DNA from: Avichristensenella sp031550535
GTDB lineage: Bacteria; Bacillota; Clostridia; Christensenellales; Aristaeellaceae
Reading direction: 5' to 3'
DNA length: 64,000 bases
NCBI GenBank assembly: GCA_031550535.1
Contig: JAVBOM010000006.1
Location: 62,001 to 126,000, forward strand
In this document: one piece after another, positions 24,820-32,351 of the stretch
Layout of the letters: each line of letters opens with the position of its first letter
Numbering within the stretch: the first letter of the stretch is position 1
The notes under the pieces: model-generated
The model's database searches: none
The model's input: the letters and a program-made list of their open reading frames with translations, nothing else
Told to the model about the DNA's origin: nothing
Program-made: the position numbers and the translations under genes

Positions 24820-26661
24820 ATGTGGCGATTGAAGCATTTTCTGATTGGCAAACCCTTGCCCAATGAAGAGCTACAGCATCAAAAACTGACGGTTTTCTGG
24901 GGCCTTCCCATCATGGCGAGCGACGCGATTTCCTCTGTCGCCTATGCCGTGGAAGAAATCCTCTGGGTCCTGGTCATGGCGGTCGGCCTGATGGCGTACA
25001 CATCGCTGTTCTACGTGGCGCTTGCCATCGTGGTCCTGCTGGTGATTCTCGTCATCTCCTACCGGCAGACGATCGACAGCTACCCGCACGGCGGCGGCTC
25101 CTATACGGTCGCGCACTCGAACCTGGGCGAGATGCCCGGCCTCGCGGCCGCTTCCTCGCTGGTCATCGACTACATCCTGACCGTCGCCGTCAGCATCACA
25201 GCGGGCACGGCAGCCATCACGTCGGCGATCCCCGCGCTGCATCCGTACAGCGTCTACATCTCCGTCGCGATGATTATTTTCATGACCATCGTTAACCTGC
25301 GCGGCGTGCGGGAGTCCTCGCGCGTTTTCGCGTTCCCGACGTATCTGTTCATCGTGTCCATGCTGGTGATGATACTCACCGGCGCGGTCAAGGTGTTTGT
25401 GCTCGGCCAGCAGCCCGCGCCGATGATGCCGGTGCCGCCCGCCGCCGAGCCGCTGACGTTCTTCCTGCTCATCCGCGCGGTCGCGGCGGGCTGCGCGGGC
25501 CTTTCCGGCGTGGAGGCGGTGAGCAACGCCATTCCGAACTTCGCGCCGCCCGCGCAGAAGCATGCCAAGCAGGTGCTGGCGCTGATGGCGCTGTTCGTGC
25601 TGCTGATCTTCGGCGGCACGTCGCTGATGGCGACGGTATTCCACGCCGTGCCGAATCACTCGTTTACCGTGCTCTCGCAAATCTCCCGACAGATTTTCGG
25701 CGACGGCTTCATGTTCTATGTGCTGCAGGTGTCCACGTCCGTCATCCTGATTATGGCGGCGAACACAGCCTACGCGGACCTGCCGATGCTGATGTCTCTG
25801 CTGGGCAAAGACGGGTATTTGCCGCGCCAGTTCAGCATGCGCGGCGGACGGCTGGGCTTTTCCAACGGCATCATCGCGCTGGGCATCGCGTCCAGCGTGC
25901 TGGTGGTTCTCTTTGGCGGGCAGACGCACGCGCTCGTGCCGCTGTACTCGGTCGGCGTGTTCATCTCCTTTTCGCTGTCGCAGACCGGCATGTTTGTCAA
26001 GTGGATTCGCGGCAAGGAGCCGGGCTGGAAGCACAAGGCGCTGATCAACGGCCTGGGCATGGTGATGTCCTACGCCGCCGTCGTTTTCATCGCGGAGAGC
26101 AAGATGTTGCAGGGCGCGTGGATTTCGCTCGTGCTGATCGCGGTGTTCATCCTCGCCATGAAGCTGACCAGCCGCCACTACAAGGACGTGGCGCGCCAGC
26201 TGAGGCTCGATCCGAGCGCCGTGCAGCAGGAAACCGACCTGATCGACGTGCAGAAGTACATGATCGTCATCGTCGGCACGCTGAACAAGTCCTCGCTGAA
26301 GGCGATCAACTACGCCCGGCGGCTCTCAAACGATATCAACATTGTCGCGTTCCATGTTTCGTCCGATGAGGAGGAGGCGAGCGCGCTCCGGAAGAAGTGG
26401 GCGCAGTGCGGGATGCGGATTCCGCTCATCATCCGCAACTCCCCCTACCGGGAGATTGTGGGGCCTCTGGCGGAGTATGTCGAATCCGAGGAGCACGGAT
26501 CGGCAGCCGGGGACATGATCACCGTGGTCATCCCGCAGTTCATCGTGAACACCTGGTGGAAGAACATCTACCACAACCAGACGGGTTACGCGATCAGGAA
26601 GCGGCTGCTGCACGACCGGCATATCGCGACGATCACGGTGCCGTATGTGCTGGATAAGTAG
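24820..26661 (+). CDS. kimA: KimA/YdaO-like APC-superfamily potassium transporter
   Basis: A 613-residue APC permease closely resembling B. subtilis KimA (YdaO), a proton-coupled potassium importer. Shared stretches are FLIGKPLPNEELQHQKLT, SDAISSVAYAVEEIL, YRQTIDSYPHGGGSYTVA, SLVIDYILTVAVSITAGTAAITSAIPALH and GRLGFSNGIIALG. Twelve membrane segments span about 35-455. The C-terminal 150 residues form a USP-like cytoplasmic domain that in KimA binds c-di-AMP, which inhibits import. It stands alone between the MarR regulator and the hydrogenase operon. Potassium specificity is inferred from similarity. Confidence 0.75.
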   Translation: MWRLKHFLIGKPLPNEELQHQKLTVFWGLPIMASDAISSVAYAVEEILWVLVMAVGLMAYTSLFYVALAIVVLLVILVISYRQTIDSYPHGGGSYTVAHSNLGEMPGLAAASSLVIDYILTVAVSITAGTAAITSAIPALHPYSVYISVAMIIFMTIVNLRGVRESSRVFAFPTYLFIVSMLVMILTGAVKVFVLGQQPAPMMPVPPAAEPLTFFLLIRAVAAGCAGLSGVEAVSNAIPNFAPPAQKHAKQVLALMALFVLLIFGGTSLMATVFHAVPNHSFTVLSQISRQIFGDGFMFYVLQVSTSVILIMAANTAYADLPMLMSLLGKDGYLPRQFSMRGGRLGFSNGIIALGIASSVLVVLFGGQTHALVPLYSVGVFISFSLSQTGMFVKWIRGKEPGWKHKALINGLGMVMSYAAVVFIAESKMLQGAWISLVLIAVFILAMKLTSRHYKDVARQLRLDPSAVQQETDLIDVQKYMIVIVGTLNKSSLKAINYARRLSNDINIVAFHVSSDEEEASALRKKWAQCGMRIPLIIRNSPYREIVGPLAEYVESEEHGSAAGDMITVVIPQFIVNTWWKNIYHNQTGYAIRKRLLHDRHIATITVPYVLDK

Positions 26662-26670
26662 GAACACGAA

Positions 26671-26703
26671 GGGGCTGAAACGTTGTCGCGTTTCAGCCCC
26701 TTT
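26671..26703. terminator. terminator after the KimA-like gene
   Basis: GGGGCTGAAACG (26671-26682) pairs perfectly with CGTTTCAGCCCC (26689-26700) around a TTGTCG loop, followed by TTT; AAGG/CCTTT extend it. It separates the transporter from the convergent end of the hydrogenase operon and may act on both. Confidence 0.75.
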
Positions 26704-26709
26704 GGGAGG

Positions 26710-26765
26710 TGGCGGCGCTGATTCGAAAATCGGACGCCATAAAGGAATTCCGCAGGGAATGCCTG
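26710..26765 (-). repeat. palindromic element family A, intergenic copy (reverse)
   Basis: TGGCGGCGCTGATTCGAAAA and TCGGACGCCATAAAGGAATTCCGCAGGGAA. It abuts the 3' end of the hydrogenase protease gene. Confidence 0.8.
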
Positions 26766-26766
26766 C

Positions 26767-27261
26767 CTAATTTGCGCATATGCGCCGCAGCGCGCCGCAA
26801 ATCTCGTCAATTGTGCCCCGCACCTCTTCGGACACCGGCCCATCAAACGCGATGCTCCTGGGCTGGATGCCGAGCAGCGTCACGGCCGCGCCGGTTTCGC
26901 TGACAATGTAGTCCGTCATCACCCGCAGCGGCAGCATGTGGGAACAGAAGGTCGGGCCGCCCACGTCCTGGGGCCGTATCTCCACGATGTCGCCCGGCGC
27001 GCGGCCTACATCGGCGGCGTCGATCAGCAGCAGATGGTCCGGGCGGAACCGCACGATCTTGCCGGTGAAGTTCTCGGGCGCGGTTTCCCCGGCGCAGAGC
27101 AGTATGTTCGGATGGGTCTGGGGTGTAAAAAATGCGTCAAGCGCCTCAATGACGAGCACGCCCGCCGCATCGTCGGCCTTCAGGACCGAACCCGCGCCGA
27201 GGATAGCGAGCTTTTGCGCGCCCCGAAGCCTTTCTGCAAGAAACGAATGAACGGATTCCAT
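26767..27261 (-). CDS. hydrogenase maturation protease (HycI/HyaD type, peptidase M52)
   Basis: A 164-residue endopeptidase that removes the C-terminal tail of the [NiFe]-hydrogenase large subunit once nickel is loaded. LGAGSVLKADDAAG (family GxGN...DDGxG, here with Ser-Val), LLLIDAADVG and FCSHMLPL supply the Asp, Asp and His that sense nickel. It is the last gene of the hydrogenase operon; its ATG overlaps the preceding stop (TAATG). The presumed target is the large subunit at 28558-29775, which still has 45 residues after its DPCFSCTDR motif. Confidence 0.85.
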   Translation of the reverse strand: MESVHSFLAERLRGAQKLAILGAGSVLKADDAAGVLVIEALDAFFTPQTHPNILLCAGETAPENFTGKIVRFRPDHLLLIDAADVGRAPGDIVEIRPQDVGGPTFCSHMLPLRVMTDYIVSETGAAVTLLGIQPRSIAFDGPVSEEVRGTIDEICGALRRICAN

Positions 27262-27617
27262 TATATCTCCACTTCCAGCGAACGCTTATCCCGCCGCGCC
27301 AGCTCGAAATCCTTCGTGTTTTCCAGCGCGTCCTTGTTGCACGAGTCCACGCACTGGCCGCAGAAGATGCACTTGTCCAGGTGCACCACGGCCTTGAACT
27401 GCTTCTCCCCCACCTTCTCGATGCGAATAGCGTCCGCCGGGCAGACGCGCTGGCACAGCTTGCAGCCGACGCACCTGTCCGGGTGGAACTTCAGCGCGCC
27501 GCGAAAGCGGTCGGACACCTGCGCCTTGACCGTGGGATACAGCACGGTGTCCGTCTTTTTCACCATCATGCGCATCATGTAGGGGATCATCTTCCCCATG
27601 CCGCCCGTAATTCTCAT
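27261..27617 (-). CDS. hydrogenase ferredoxin-like subunit, 2x[4Fe-4S] (NuoI/HycF-like)
   Basis: A 118-residue polyferredoxin subunit. RCVGCKLCQRVCPADAI and KCIFCGQCVDSCNKDAL are the two CxxCxxCxxxC clusters (about residues 49-100). It would relay electrons from ferredoxin to the NuoB-like small subunit. AAGGAGTAATTGC precedes the ATG at 27617, and the ATG overlaps the stop of the NuoH-like gene (ATGA), so translation is coupled. Longer frames through this region are shadows. Confidence 0.88.
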   Translation of the reverse strand: MRITGGMGKMIPYMMRMMVKKTDTVLYPTVKAQVSDRFRGALKFHPDRCVGCKLCQRVCPADAIRIEKVGEKQFKAVVHLDKCIFCGQCVDSCNKDALENTKDFELARRDKRSLEVEI

Positions 27618-28558
27618 GCAATTACTCCTTTGACCACGAGATCGAGCAGTATCTGCACGATCGAGATCGGCGCGAGCACCTTCCAGCAGAAGGCGATCAT
27701 CTGGTCCAGCCGGAACCTGGCCAGCGCCGCGCGCATCACCGCCAGCAAAAACACCACGATAAATACCTTGACCAGGAACAGCAGGAGCCCCACAAACGCG
27801 TTCCCGCCGATGAAAACAGGGAAGAAAATCGCGGCGATCAGCGCGGCGACCACAACCAGCTCCGCGTTCAGCGTCATCTTGAACATGCCCAGGAGCCGGC
27901 CGCTGTACTCCGTGAACGTGCCGCCGACGATCTCGGTTTCCGCGTCGGGCAGGTCGAACGGCACGCGCTCCAGTTTGCCCTGCGCGGAGAAAACCGAGAC
28001 GACGAGGCCCGGCAGATTCACCAGCACCAGCCACGGATGCTGGTGGTAAAACTGCGCGATGCCGCTGATGGACCACGTGTCCGCCAGGATCGCGGGGCCG
28101 AGCAGCGCCATATAGAACGGCACCTCGTAGGCGAAAAGCTGCGTCATCGCGCGGATCGCGCCGATTTCGGCGTACAGCGACTTGGAAAACCAGCCCGCCA
28201 GGAAAAAGCCGAGCGTCGGGATCGTCAGAAAGTACATCACCACGATCAGGTCGCTCTCAAACGGCATGATCGACGTGGTGCTCCAGACCGGGATATACAG
28301 GAACGACGCGGCCGTCGCGGCAAAGGCGAACATTGGCACCGCGCTGAACAGGCGGTGATCCGCCTCGCTCGGCACCACGGTCTCCTTGGACAGCAGCTTC
28401 AGGATGTCGGCCAGCGGCTGATACCACGGCGGGCCGACCCGGTTTTGCAGCCGGGCGTACAGCTTGCGGTCCACATACTCAAACACAAGCGAGAGCACGC
28501 ACAGAAACACGAGCCCGGGATAGATCAAGATTTGGAACAGGGCCAGCCCCATGGCCAT
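27614..28558 (-). CDS. hydrogenase membrane anchor subunit (NuoH/HycD-like)
   Basis: A 314-residue membrane protein with about eight segments. EYVDRKLYARLQNRVGPPWYQPLADILKLLSKE is the complex I subunit H signature (cytoplasmic loop 1), and VPFDLPDAETEIVGGTFTEYSG is the conserved acidic loop that faces the quinone or hydrogenase module. It docks the soluble hydrogenase arm to the ion-pumping arm. Both ends overlap neighbours in ATGA. The start at 28558 is chosen for that coupling; MGL two codons on is an alternative. Confidence 0.9.
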   Translation of the reverse strand: MAMGLALFQILIYPGLVFLCVLSLVFEYVDRKLYARLQNRVGPPWYQPLADILKLLSKETVVPSEADHRLFSAVPMFAFAATAASFLYIPVWSTTSIMPFESDLIVVMYFLTIPTLGFFLAGWFSKSLYAEIGAIRAMTQLFAYEVPFYMALLGPAILADTWSISGIAQFYHQHPWLVLVNLPGLVVSVFSAQGKLERVPFDLPDAETEIVGGTFTEYSGRLLGMFKMTLNAELVVVAALIAAIFFPVFIGGNAFVGLLLFLVKVFIVVFLLAVMRAALARFRLDQMIAFCWKVLAPISIVQILLDLVVKGVIA

Positions 28559-29775
28559 CAGTCCCCCTTCCTCGCGGCGCGGACGGCGGACAAATCCATG
28601 CCGCGCTTGCCGTACCAATCGATGCTGTATTGGCGCAGGCCGTCCCAGTTAAACCGGTTCTCCTCGCCCGACGCGGCGTCCGTCACGCGGATCATGCGGT
28701 CCGTGCAGGAGAAGCACGGGTCGATCGCGGCGATGATGATCGGCACGTCGGCCAGGTATCCGCCCTCGATCATGTGCGTGATCGCGGCCAGGTTCGCGAG
28801 CGTGGGCGCGCGCACCTTGACGCGCTCGGGCTTGTCGGTCCCGTTGGACCGCGTGTAGTGGATGTCCTCGCCGCGCGGCGCCTCGTACCGGCTGATCGCC
28901 TCCCCCGCCGGGATGCGGCTGGGCACGCGCACGCTGATCGGCCCTTCCGGCATCTGCTTCAAAATCTGCCGGATGATCTTATAGCTCTCCATCAGTTCCT
29001 TCACGCGCACGATGGTCCGCCCATAGACGTCCGCGTGCTCGTCGGTGATGACGTCGAAATCCAGCTCCGGGTAAATGCCCGTGGGATCGTCCCGGCGCAC
29101 GTCAAACGGGACGCCCGACGCGCGCAGCACCGGGCCGACCGCGCCGAAGCGCAGGCCGTCCTCCCGGGACAGCTTGCCCACGCCGGACAGGCGCAGCACG
29201 ACCGTCTGCTCCTCCAGGATGGTCTTTTGGTAGTATTCCGTGCGCTCCTGCAAGCGCGCCACGGCCCGGACGATCTCCTCGGCCTGCTCCGGCGTGATGT
29301 CCTGCCGGACGCCGCCGATGGTGTTCATGCCGTAGTTGATCAGATTACCGCAGAGCATCTCCAGGATGTCCATGACGATCTCGCGGTCCTTCCACGCGTA
29401 CATGAACAGCGTCATGAAGCCGATTTCGTGCCCCGCGATGCCGAGCCACAGCAGATGGCTGTGGATGCGCTCCAATTCGCCGATCAGCGCCCGGAGGTAC
29501 TGCGCGCGCCGGGGCACTGTAACGCCCGCCAGCGCCTCCACCGTCTGCACATAGCAGGTGGAGTGCGAATGCGAGCAAATGCCGCAGATGCGCTCCAGAA
29601 GATAAATATTCTGCGTGTACGTGCGGCTCTCGGCTGCCTTTTCCATACCGCGGTGGTTATAGCCCAGCGCCACGGCCGCGGCGGCCACGCGCTCGCCTTC
29701 CAGGAGCAGGCTAAAGCTCTCCGGCTCTTCCAACGCAGGGTGCTGCGGCCCCAGCGGGACGACCATCTTTCCCAT
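28558..29775 (-). CDS. group 4 [NiFe]-hydrogenase large subunit (NuoD/EchE/MbhL-like)
   Basis: A 405-residue catalytic subunit. ERICGICSHSH gives Cys64 and Cys67; DPCFSCTDR gives Cys354 and Cys357. These four Cys bind the Ni-Fe(CN)2CO site, so this is a true hydrogenase and not a Cys-less complex I relative. GPQHPALEEPESF and YNHRGMEKAAE are complex I-type landmarks. A 45-residue tail follows Arg360, the expected cut site of the HycI-like protease. The complete hyp set lies upstream. The complex would evolve H2 from reduced ferredoxin while pumping ions. Confidence 0.92.
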   Translation of the reverse strand: MGKMVVPLGPQHPALEEPESFSLLLEGERVAAAAVALGYNHRGMEKAAESRTYTQNIYLLERICGICSHSHSTCYVQTVEALAGVTVPRRAQYLRALIGELERIHSHLLWLGIAGHEIGFMTLFMYAWKDREIVMDILEMLCGNLINYGMNTIGGVRQDITPEQAEEIVRAVARLQERTEYYQKTILEEQTVVLRLSGVGKLSREDGLRFGAVGPVLRASGVPFDVRRDDPTGIYPELDFDVITDEHADVYGRTIVRVKELMESYKIIRQILKQMPEGPISVRVPSRIPAGEAISRYEAPRGEDIHYTRSNGTDKPERVKVRAPTLANLAAITHMIEGGYLADVPIIIAAIDPCFSCTDRMIRVTDAASGEENRFNWDGLRQYSIDWYGKRGMDLSAVRAARKGD

Positions 29776-29786
29776 ACATGCCCCTC

Positions 29787-30398
29787 CTATTCGTCGTGTT
29801 CGACTACCGGTTCTTTGGACGGGCCGTGGCCCACCCCGGGCTTAGGCGGCGTCCAGCCCTTGCGCATCGGGTACTCGCCGGCGGGCCAGTTGTCCGGCAG
29901 CGGATACTGGCGGCCTTCCGGCAGCCCCTCCACCCGGACGCCGAGCAAGCCTTCCAGCTCGCGCTCGTAGAACGTCGCGCCCGCGTAGATCGGCAGCACG
30001 GACGGAATGACGACGGGGTCCTCCCGGCCGGTCTTGTATTTCAGGTTCAGCAGAATGCCGTCGCTATTCGAAATATGGTAGATGAACTCGTAGTGCTCGC
30101 CGGTGTCCACGCCCGTGATCGTGCACAGGTGCTCAAACCCGAGCTCCTCCCTGGCAAACCTGAGCGCGTCCAGAAAAACATCCCCGGGCACGCCGAGGTA
30201 CACGCGGCGGGTGGCGGCGGTCGCCCGGTCCTTTTCCGCCGCGGGGAAGCGTTCGGCGATGCTATCGATGACCTTCGCTTCCATCTCCGGTATGGGTTTC
30301 GCTTCCGGCTTGGCTTTCGCCTCAGGCTTCGTTTCCGTCGCCGGTTTCGCTTCCGTTTCCGGCTTCGGTTCCATGCTCTGCTTGTTTTCCGTCTCCAC
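29787..30398 (-). CDS. hydrogenase subunit, NuoC-like
   Basis: A 203-residue protein. Residues about 40-200 match the 30-kDa subunit of complex I (FEHLCTITGVDTGEHYEFIYHISN, VPIYAGATFYERELEGLLGVRVEGLPE; note YPLPDNWPAGEYPMRK, the family tail). Residues 1-38 are an unusual Lys-Pro-Glu-rich, low-complexity extension made of KPE/KPET units. Its first 77 bp overlap the 3' end of the NuoB-like gene in another frame, and the repeated DNA encodes tails for both proteins. It is the docking subunit between the large and small subunits. Confidence 0.85.
   Translation of the reverse strand: METENKQSMEPKPETEAKPATETKPEAKAKPEAKPIPEMEAKVIDSIAERFPAAEKDRATAATRRVYLGVPGDVFLDALRFAREELGFEHLCTITGVDTGEHYEFIYHISNSDGILLNLKYKTGREDPVVIPSVLPIYAGATFYERELEGLLGVRVEGLPEGRQYPLPDNWPAGEYPMRKGWTPPKPGVGHGPSKEPVVEHDE
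30304..30398. repeat. imperfect short tandem repeat shared by nuoB-like and nuoC-like ends
   Basis: Units close to GAAGCCGGAAACG / GAAACCGGCGACG repeat through this stretch on the minus strand. The repeat is translated in two frames: KPE-type in NuoC, GNGSETGDGNEA-type in NuoB. Confidence 0.6.
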
Positions 30399-30861
30399 GC
30401 CGCCCGCCTCCCTTCTTCTTTTTCGCCTCTTTATCTTCCAGCCCCTTCAGCAGTTTCACCACGCCGTCGATGATCGCCTCGGGCTTGGCGGGACAGCCGG
30501 GCACGTACATGTCCACCGGGACCGCCGTGTCAATGCCGCCCTCCACACAGTAGCACCCGGCGAACACGCCCGCCGAGCACGCGCATGTGCCCACCGCGAC
30601 AGCGAACTTCGGCTCGGGCATCTGCTCGTAAATGGTGATGAGCCGTTCGCGCTGCTGCAGCGTCACCGGGCCGGAGCAAATCAGCACGTCGGCGTGCCGG
30701 GGCGAGCCTTTAAGTTGCACGCCGAATCGCTCCACATCGTAGCGCGGCGTCAGCGCGGCCAGCACCTCGATATCGCACGCGTTGCACGCGCCGGAGTTGA
30801 AGTGGATGATCCAGGGCGACTTTCCCCTGGCCCATGCGACCATTTTGTCTACGACCTGCAT
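30322..30861 (-). CDS. hydrogenase small subunit (NuoB/EchC/MbhJ-like)
   Basis: A 179-residue iron-sulfur protein with FNSGACNACDIEV (Cys26, Cys29), VAVGTCACSAG and YVPGCPAKPEAII, the ligands of the proximal [4Fe-4S] cluster that feeds the Ni-Fe site. After residue 140 it has a Lys-rich then Gly/Glu-rich tail (KEAKKKKGGGRRGDGKQ) missing from ordinary NuoB; this tail overlaps the start of the NuoC-like gene. ATGACATGCAG is the start; GGAGGTAGTGAC precedes it. Confidence 0.9.
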   Translation of the reverse strand: MQVVDKMVAWARGKSPWIIHFNSGACNACDIEVLAALTPRYDVERFGVQLKGSPRHADVLICSGPVTLQQRERLITIYEQMPEPKFAVAVGTCACSAGVFAGCYCVEGGIDTAVPVDMYVPGCPAKPEAIIDGVVKLLKGLEDKEAKKKKGGGRRGDGKQAEHGTEAGNGSETGDGNEA

Positions 30862-30875
30862 GTCACTACCTCCAT

Positions 30876-30931
30876 GACGGCGCGGATTTGAAAAATCAGC
30901 GCCATAAGGGGATTCCGCAAGGAATCCCTAC
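30876..30931 (-). repeat. palindromic element family A, copy inside the hydrogenase operon
   Basis: GACGGCGCGGATTTGAAAAA, TCAGCGCCATAAGG, GGATTCCGCAAGGAATCCCT. It fills the gap between the NuoA-like and NuoB-like genes and runs into the last codon of the NuoA-like gene. Confidence 0.85.
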
Positions 30932-31248
30932 CGTCTGAGCAGCATGAACAGCGCCAGCACCGTCACGCCAAGGTATACCGCCGAAGTCACGCTTAGCCCG
31001 CCGGGGTCCGTGGCCACCACCAGCACGACGACGTGCATGATGGTGAAGAAGAACGCGAACTTGAAGAACTCAGAGTAGTCCGGCTGACCCTGGTTCTCCT
31101 CCATGTCCTCGCCGCACGCGTAGGCGCGCGTTTTCCCCTCGGAATCCGTGCCCCGGGCCGCCACGCGCCGGAAAAAGGCGGAAACCCCCACGGACAGCGC
31201 CAGATAAATAATAAAGACGACCGGCGGCGACAGCAAAATGGTATCCAT
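30928..31248 (-). CDS. hydrogenase membrane subunit, NuoA-like
   Basis: A 106-residue protein with three membrane segments (about 8-25, 57-76, 84-102). YACGEDMEENQGQPDYSEFFKFAFFFTIMH corresponds to the conserved Cys-containing loop of complex I chain 3 (family ECG...FFLVAILFIIFD). It lies at the junction of the two arms in complex I. The ATG at 31248 is 5 bp from the upstream stop with no strong RBS; longer frames are shadows. The 3' end touches a palindromic element. Confidence 0.7.
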   Translation of the reverse strand: MDTILLSPPVVFIIYLALSVGVSAFFRRVAARGTDSEGKTRAYACGEDMEENQGQPDYSEFFKFAFFFTIMHVVVLVVATDPGGLSVTSAVYLGVTVLALFMLLRR

Positions 31249-31253
31249 CGATC

Positions 31254-31562
31254 CTATCCTCTCAGGTTGTTCAGCTTGTGGGTGTCCAGCGTCCCGTTTT
31301 CCTTGTACACGCCGAACACAATGCCCGTCGCGACGACCAGGATCATCACCTCGACGACGATGATCGTGATGACATAGGACTGCGCGGCCGCCATGTTCCC
31401 GGTCAGGTATCCGGCGCCGATCATCAAAAGCGTCACGGATTTGGTTAAAAGCTCCACCGAGATCAGAATGCGCATCAGGTTCCGGGTGACGATCATGCTG
31501 TACAGCCCGGTCGCCAGCACTAGCAGCGCGGATATGATGAACAGCGCGGAAAGCAGCGTCAT
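31254..31562 (-). CDS. hydrogenase membrane subunit, NuoK/MrpC-like
   Basis: A 102-residue protein with three membrane helices. NLMRILISVELLTKSVTLLMIGAG carries the conserved Glu of the second helix (VELL), and SYVITIIVVEVMILVVATGIVFGVY the second acidic residue, both in the proton path of NuoK/MrpC. It overlaps the NuoJ-like gene end by 4 bp. Confidence 0.88.
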   Translation of the reverse strand: MTLLSALFIISALLVLATGLYSMIVTRNLMRILISVELLTKSVTLLMIGAGYLTGNMAAAQSYVITIIVVEVMILVVATGIVFGVYKENGTLDTHKLNNLRG

Positions 31563-32134
31563 TTCGCGTCCCCCTCCTCATGATGGCGCGGATTCCCCGA
31601 ATCCGCGCCGCCGGCGATCTTCGGGCGTTCGCCCGCTTCCTTAAAGAAGATCAGCACGCCGTACACGCCGGCGAGCACAATAATGATCTGCCCCAGCAGG
31701 TCCACCTGCCGCTTGTTCCAGAAAAACTCCTGCACCGTCTCTGTGGTCTGGGGCGCTTCCGCGTAGGGGATCATCGCGTTCAGGTGCGGCCAGATGGCGA
31801 ACAGCGCGCCGGCCAGGATCACGATCAGCAGGATCGGCAGCGGGATGAACCTGCGGCGGCGCGCCTTTTCCTTCTCGGCAATCTCTTCCTTGGTGCGCAC
31901 GCGCGTCATGCTGATGGCGCTGATGAAAACGACCGTAATCAGGCCCGCGCAGACGGACAGCTCAAACACCGCCGCCAGGTGTGCGCCGAGCAAAAACATG
32001 ATGACCGATAAAATCGCGCTCACAACCGCCAGCGCAATCGACGCCTTCAGCAGGTTGCGCAGCATAATGCAGACCAGGGCGGAAGCCACCAGCCCGGCCA
32101 GCAGCAGAATCATCACCGTAAGATTCATACGCAT
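31559..32134 (-). CDS. hydrogenase membrane subunit, NuoJ/MrpB (DUF4040)-like
   Basis: A 191-residue membrane protein with about five segments. LLKASIALAVVSAILSVIMFLLGAHLAAVFELSVCAGLITVVFISAIS is the NuoJ/MbhD-like core. A basic loop (EKEKARRRR) follows, then further helices. The last 20 residues (about IAGGADSGNPRHHEEGDAK) are partly encoded by a half copy of the palindromic element (31581-31615) and look like an added tail. ATGCGTATGAAT offers two starts; the first is used. Confidence 0.82.
   Translation of the reverse strand: MRMNLTVMILLLAGLVASALVCIMLRNLLKASIALAVVSAILSVIMFLLGAHLAAVFELSVCAGLITVVFISAISMTRVRTKEEIAEKEKARRRRFIPLPILLIVILAGALFAIWPHLNAMIPYAEAPQTTETVQEFFWNKRQVDLLGQIIIVLAGVYGVLIFFKEAGERPKIAGGADSGNPRHHEEGDAK
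31581..31615 (-). repeat. palindromic element family A, half copy in the nuoJ-like 3' end
   Basis: GATGGCGCGGATTCCCCGAA then TCCGCGCCGCCGG is the second palindrome only. It is translated as part of the C-terminal tail. Confidence 0.65.
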
Positions 32135-32351
32135 TCACCTTTCCACCAGAGTTCTGGGGAGGTTTGGAGGGGCCGTGAGGCCTCTTCAAGTTCAATCAAA
32201 TCCGGCGGCATGTACGTCGGATTTGCGCGGATTCCAAACCAGTCCGCTGACTGGTGGGGAATCTGTACGTTTGCTCAGGGCCGCCCGGAAACGCCGCTGC
32301 GTTTCAGGCCCTGTCCTCCTAACTCGTCAAAACCTCAGTTTTTGACGACCG
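32135..32351. other. 217-bp structured spacer with four successive hairpins in the hydrogenase operon
   Basis: No gene was seen. Hairpins: AAATCCG...CGGATTT (about 32197-32223), ACCAGTC-CGCT-GACTGGT (about 32238-32257), GAAACGC-CGCT-GCGTTTC (about 32289-32308), and GTCAAAA...TTTTTGAC (about 32327-32347). Two share a CGCT tetraloop. They lie between the NuoN-like and NuoJ-like genes and could set relative expression or mRNA ends of the two halves of the operon. Confidence 0.55.
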
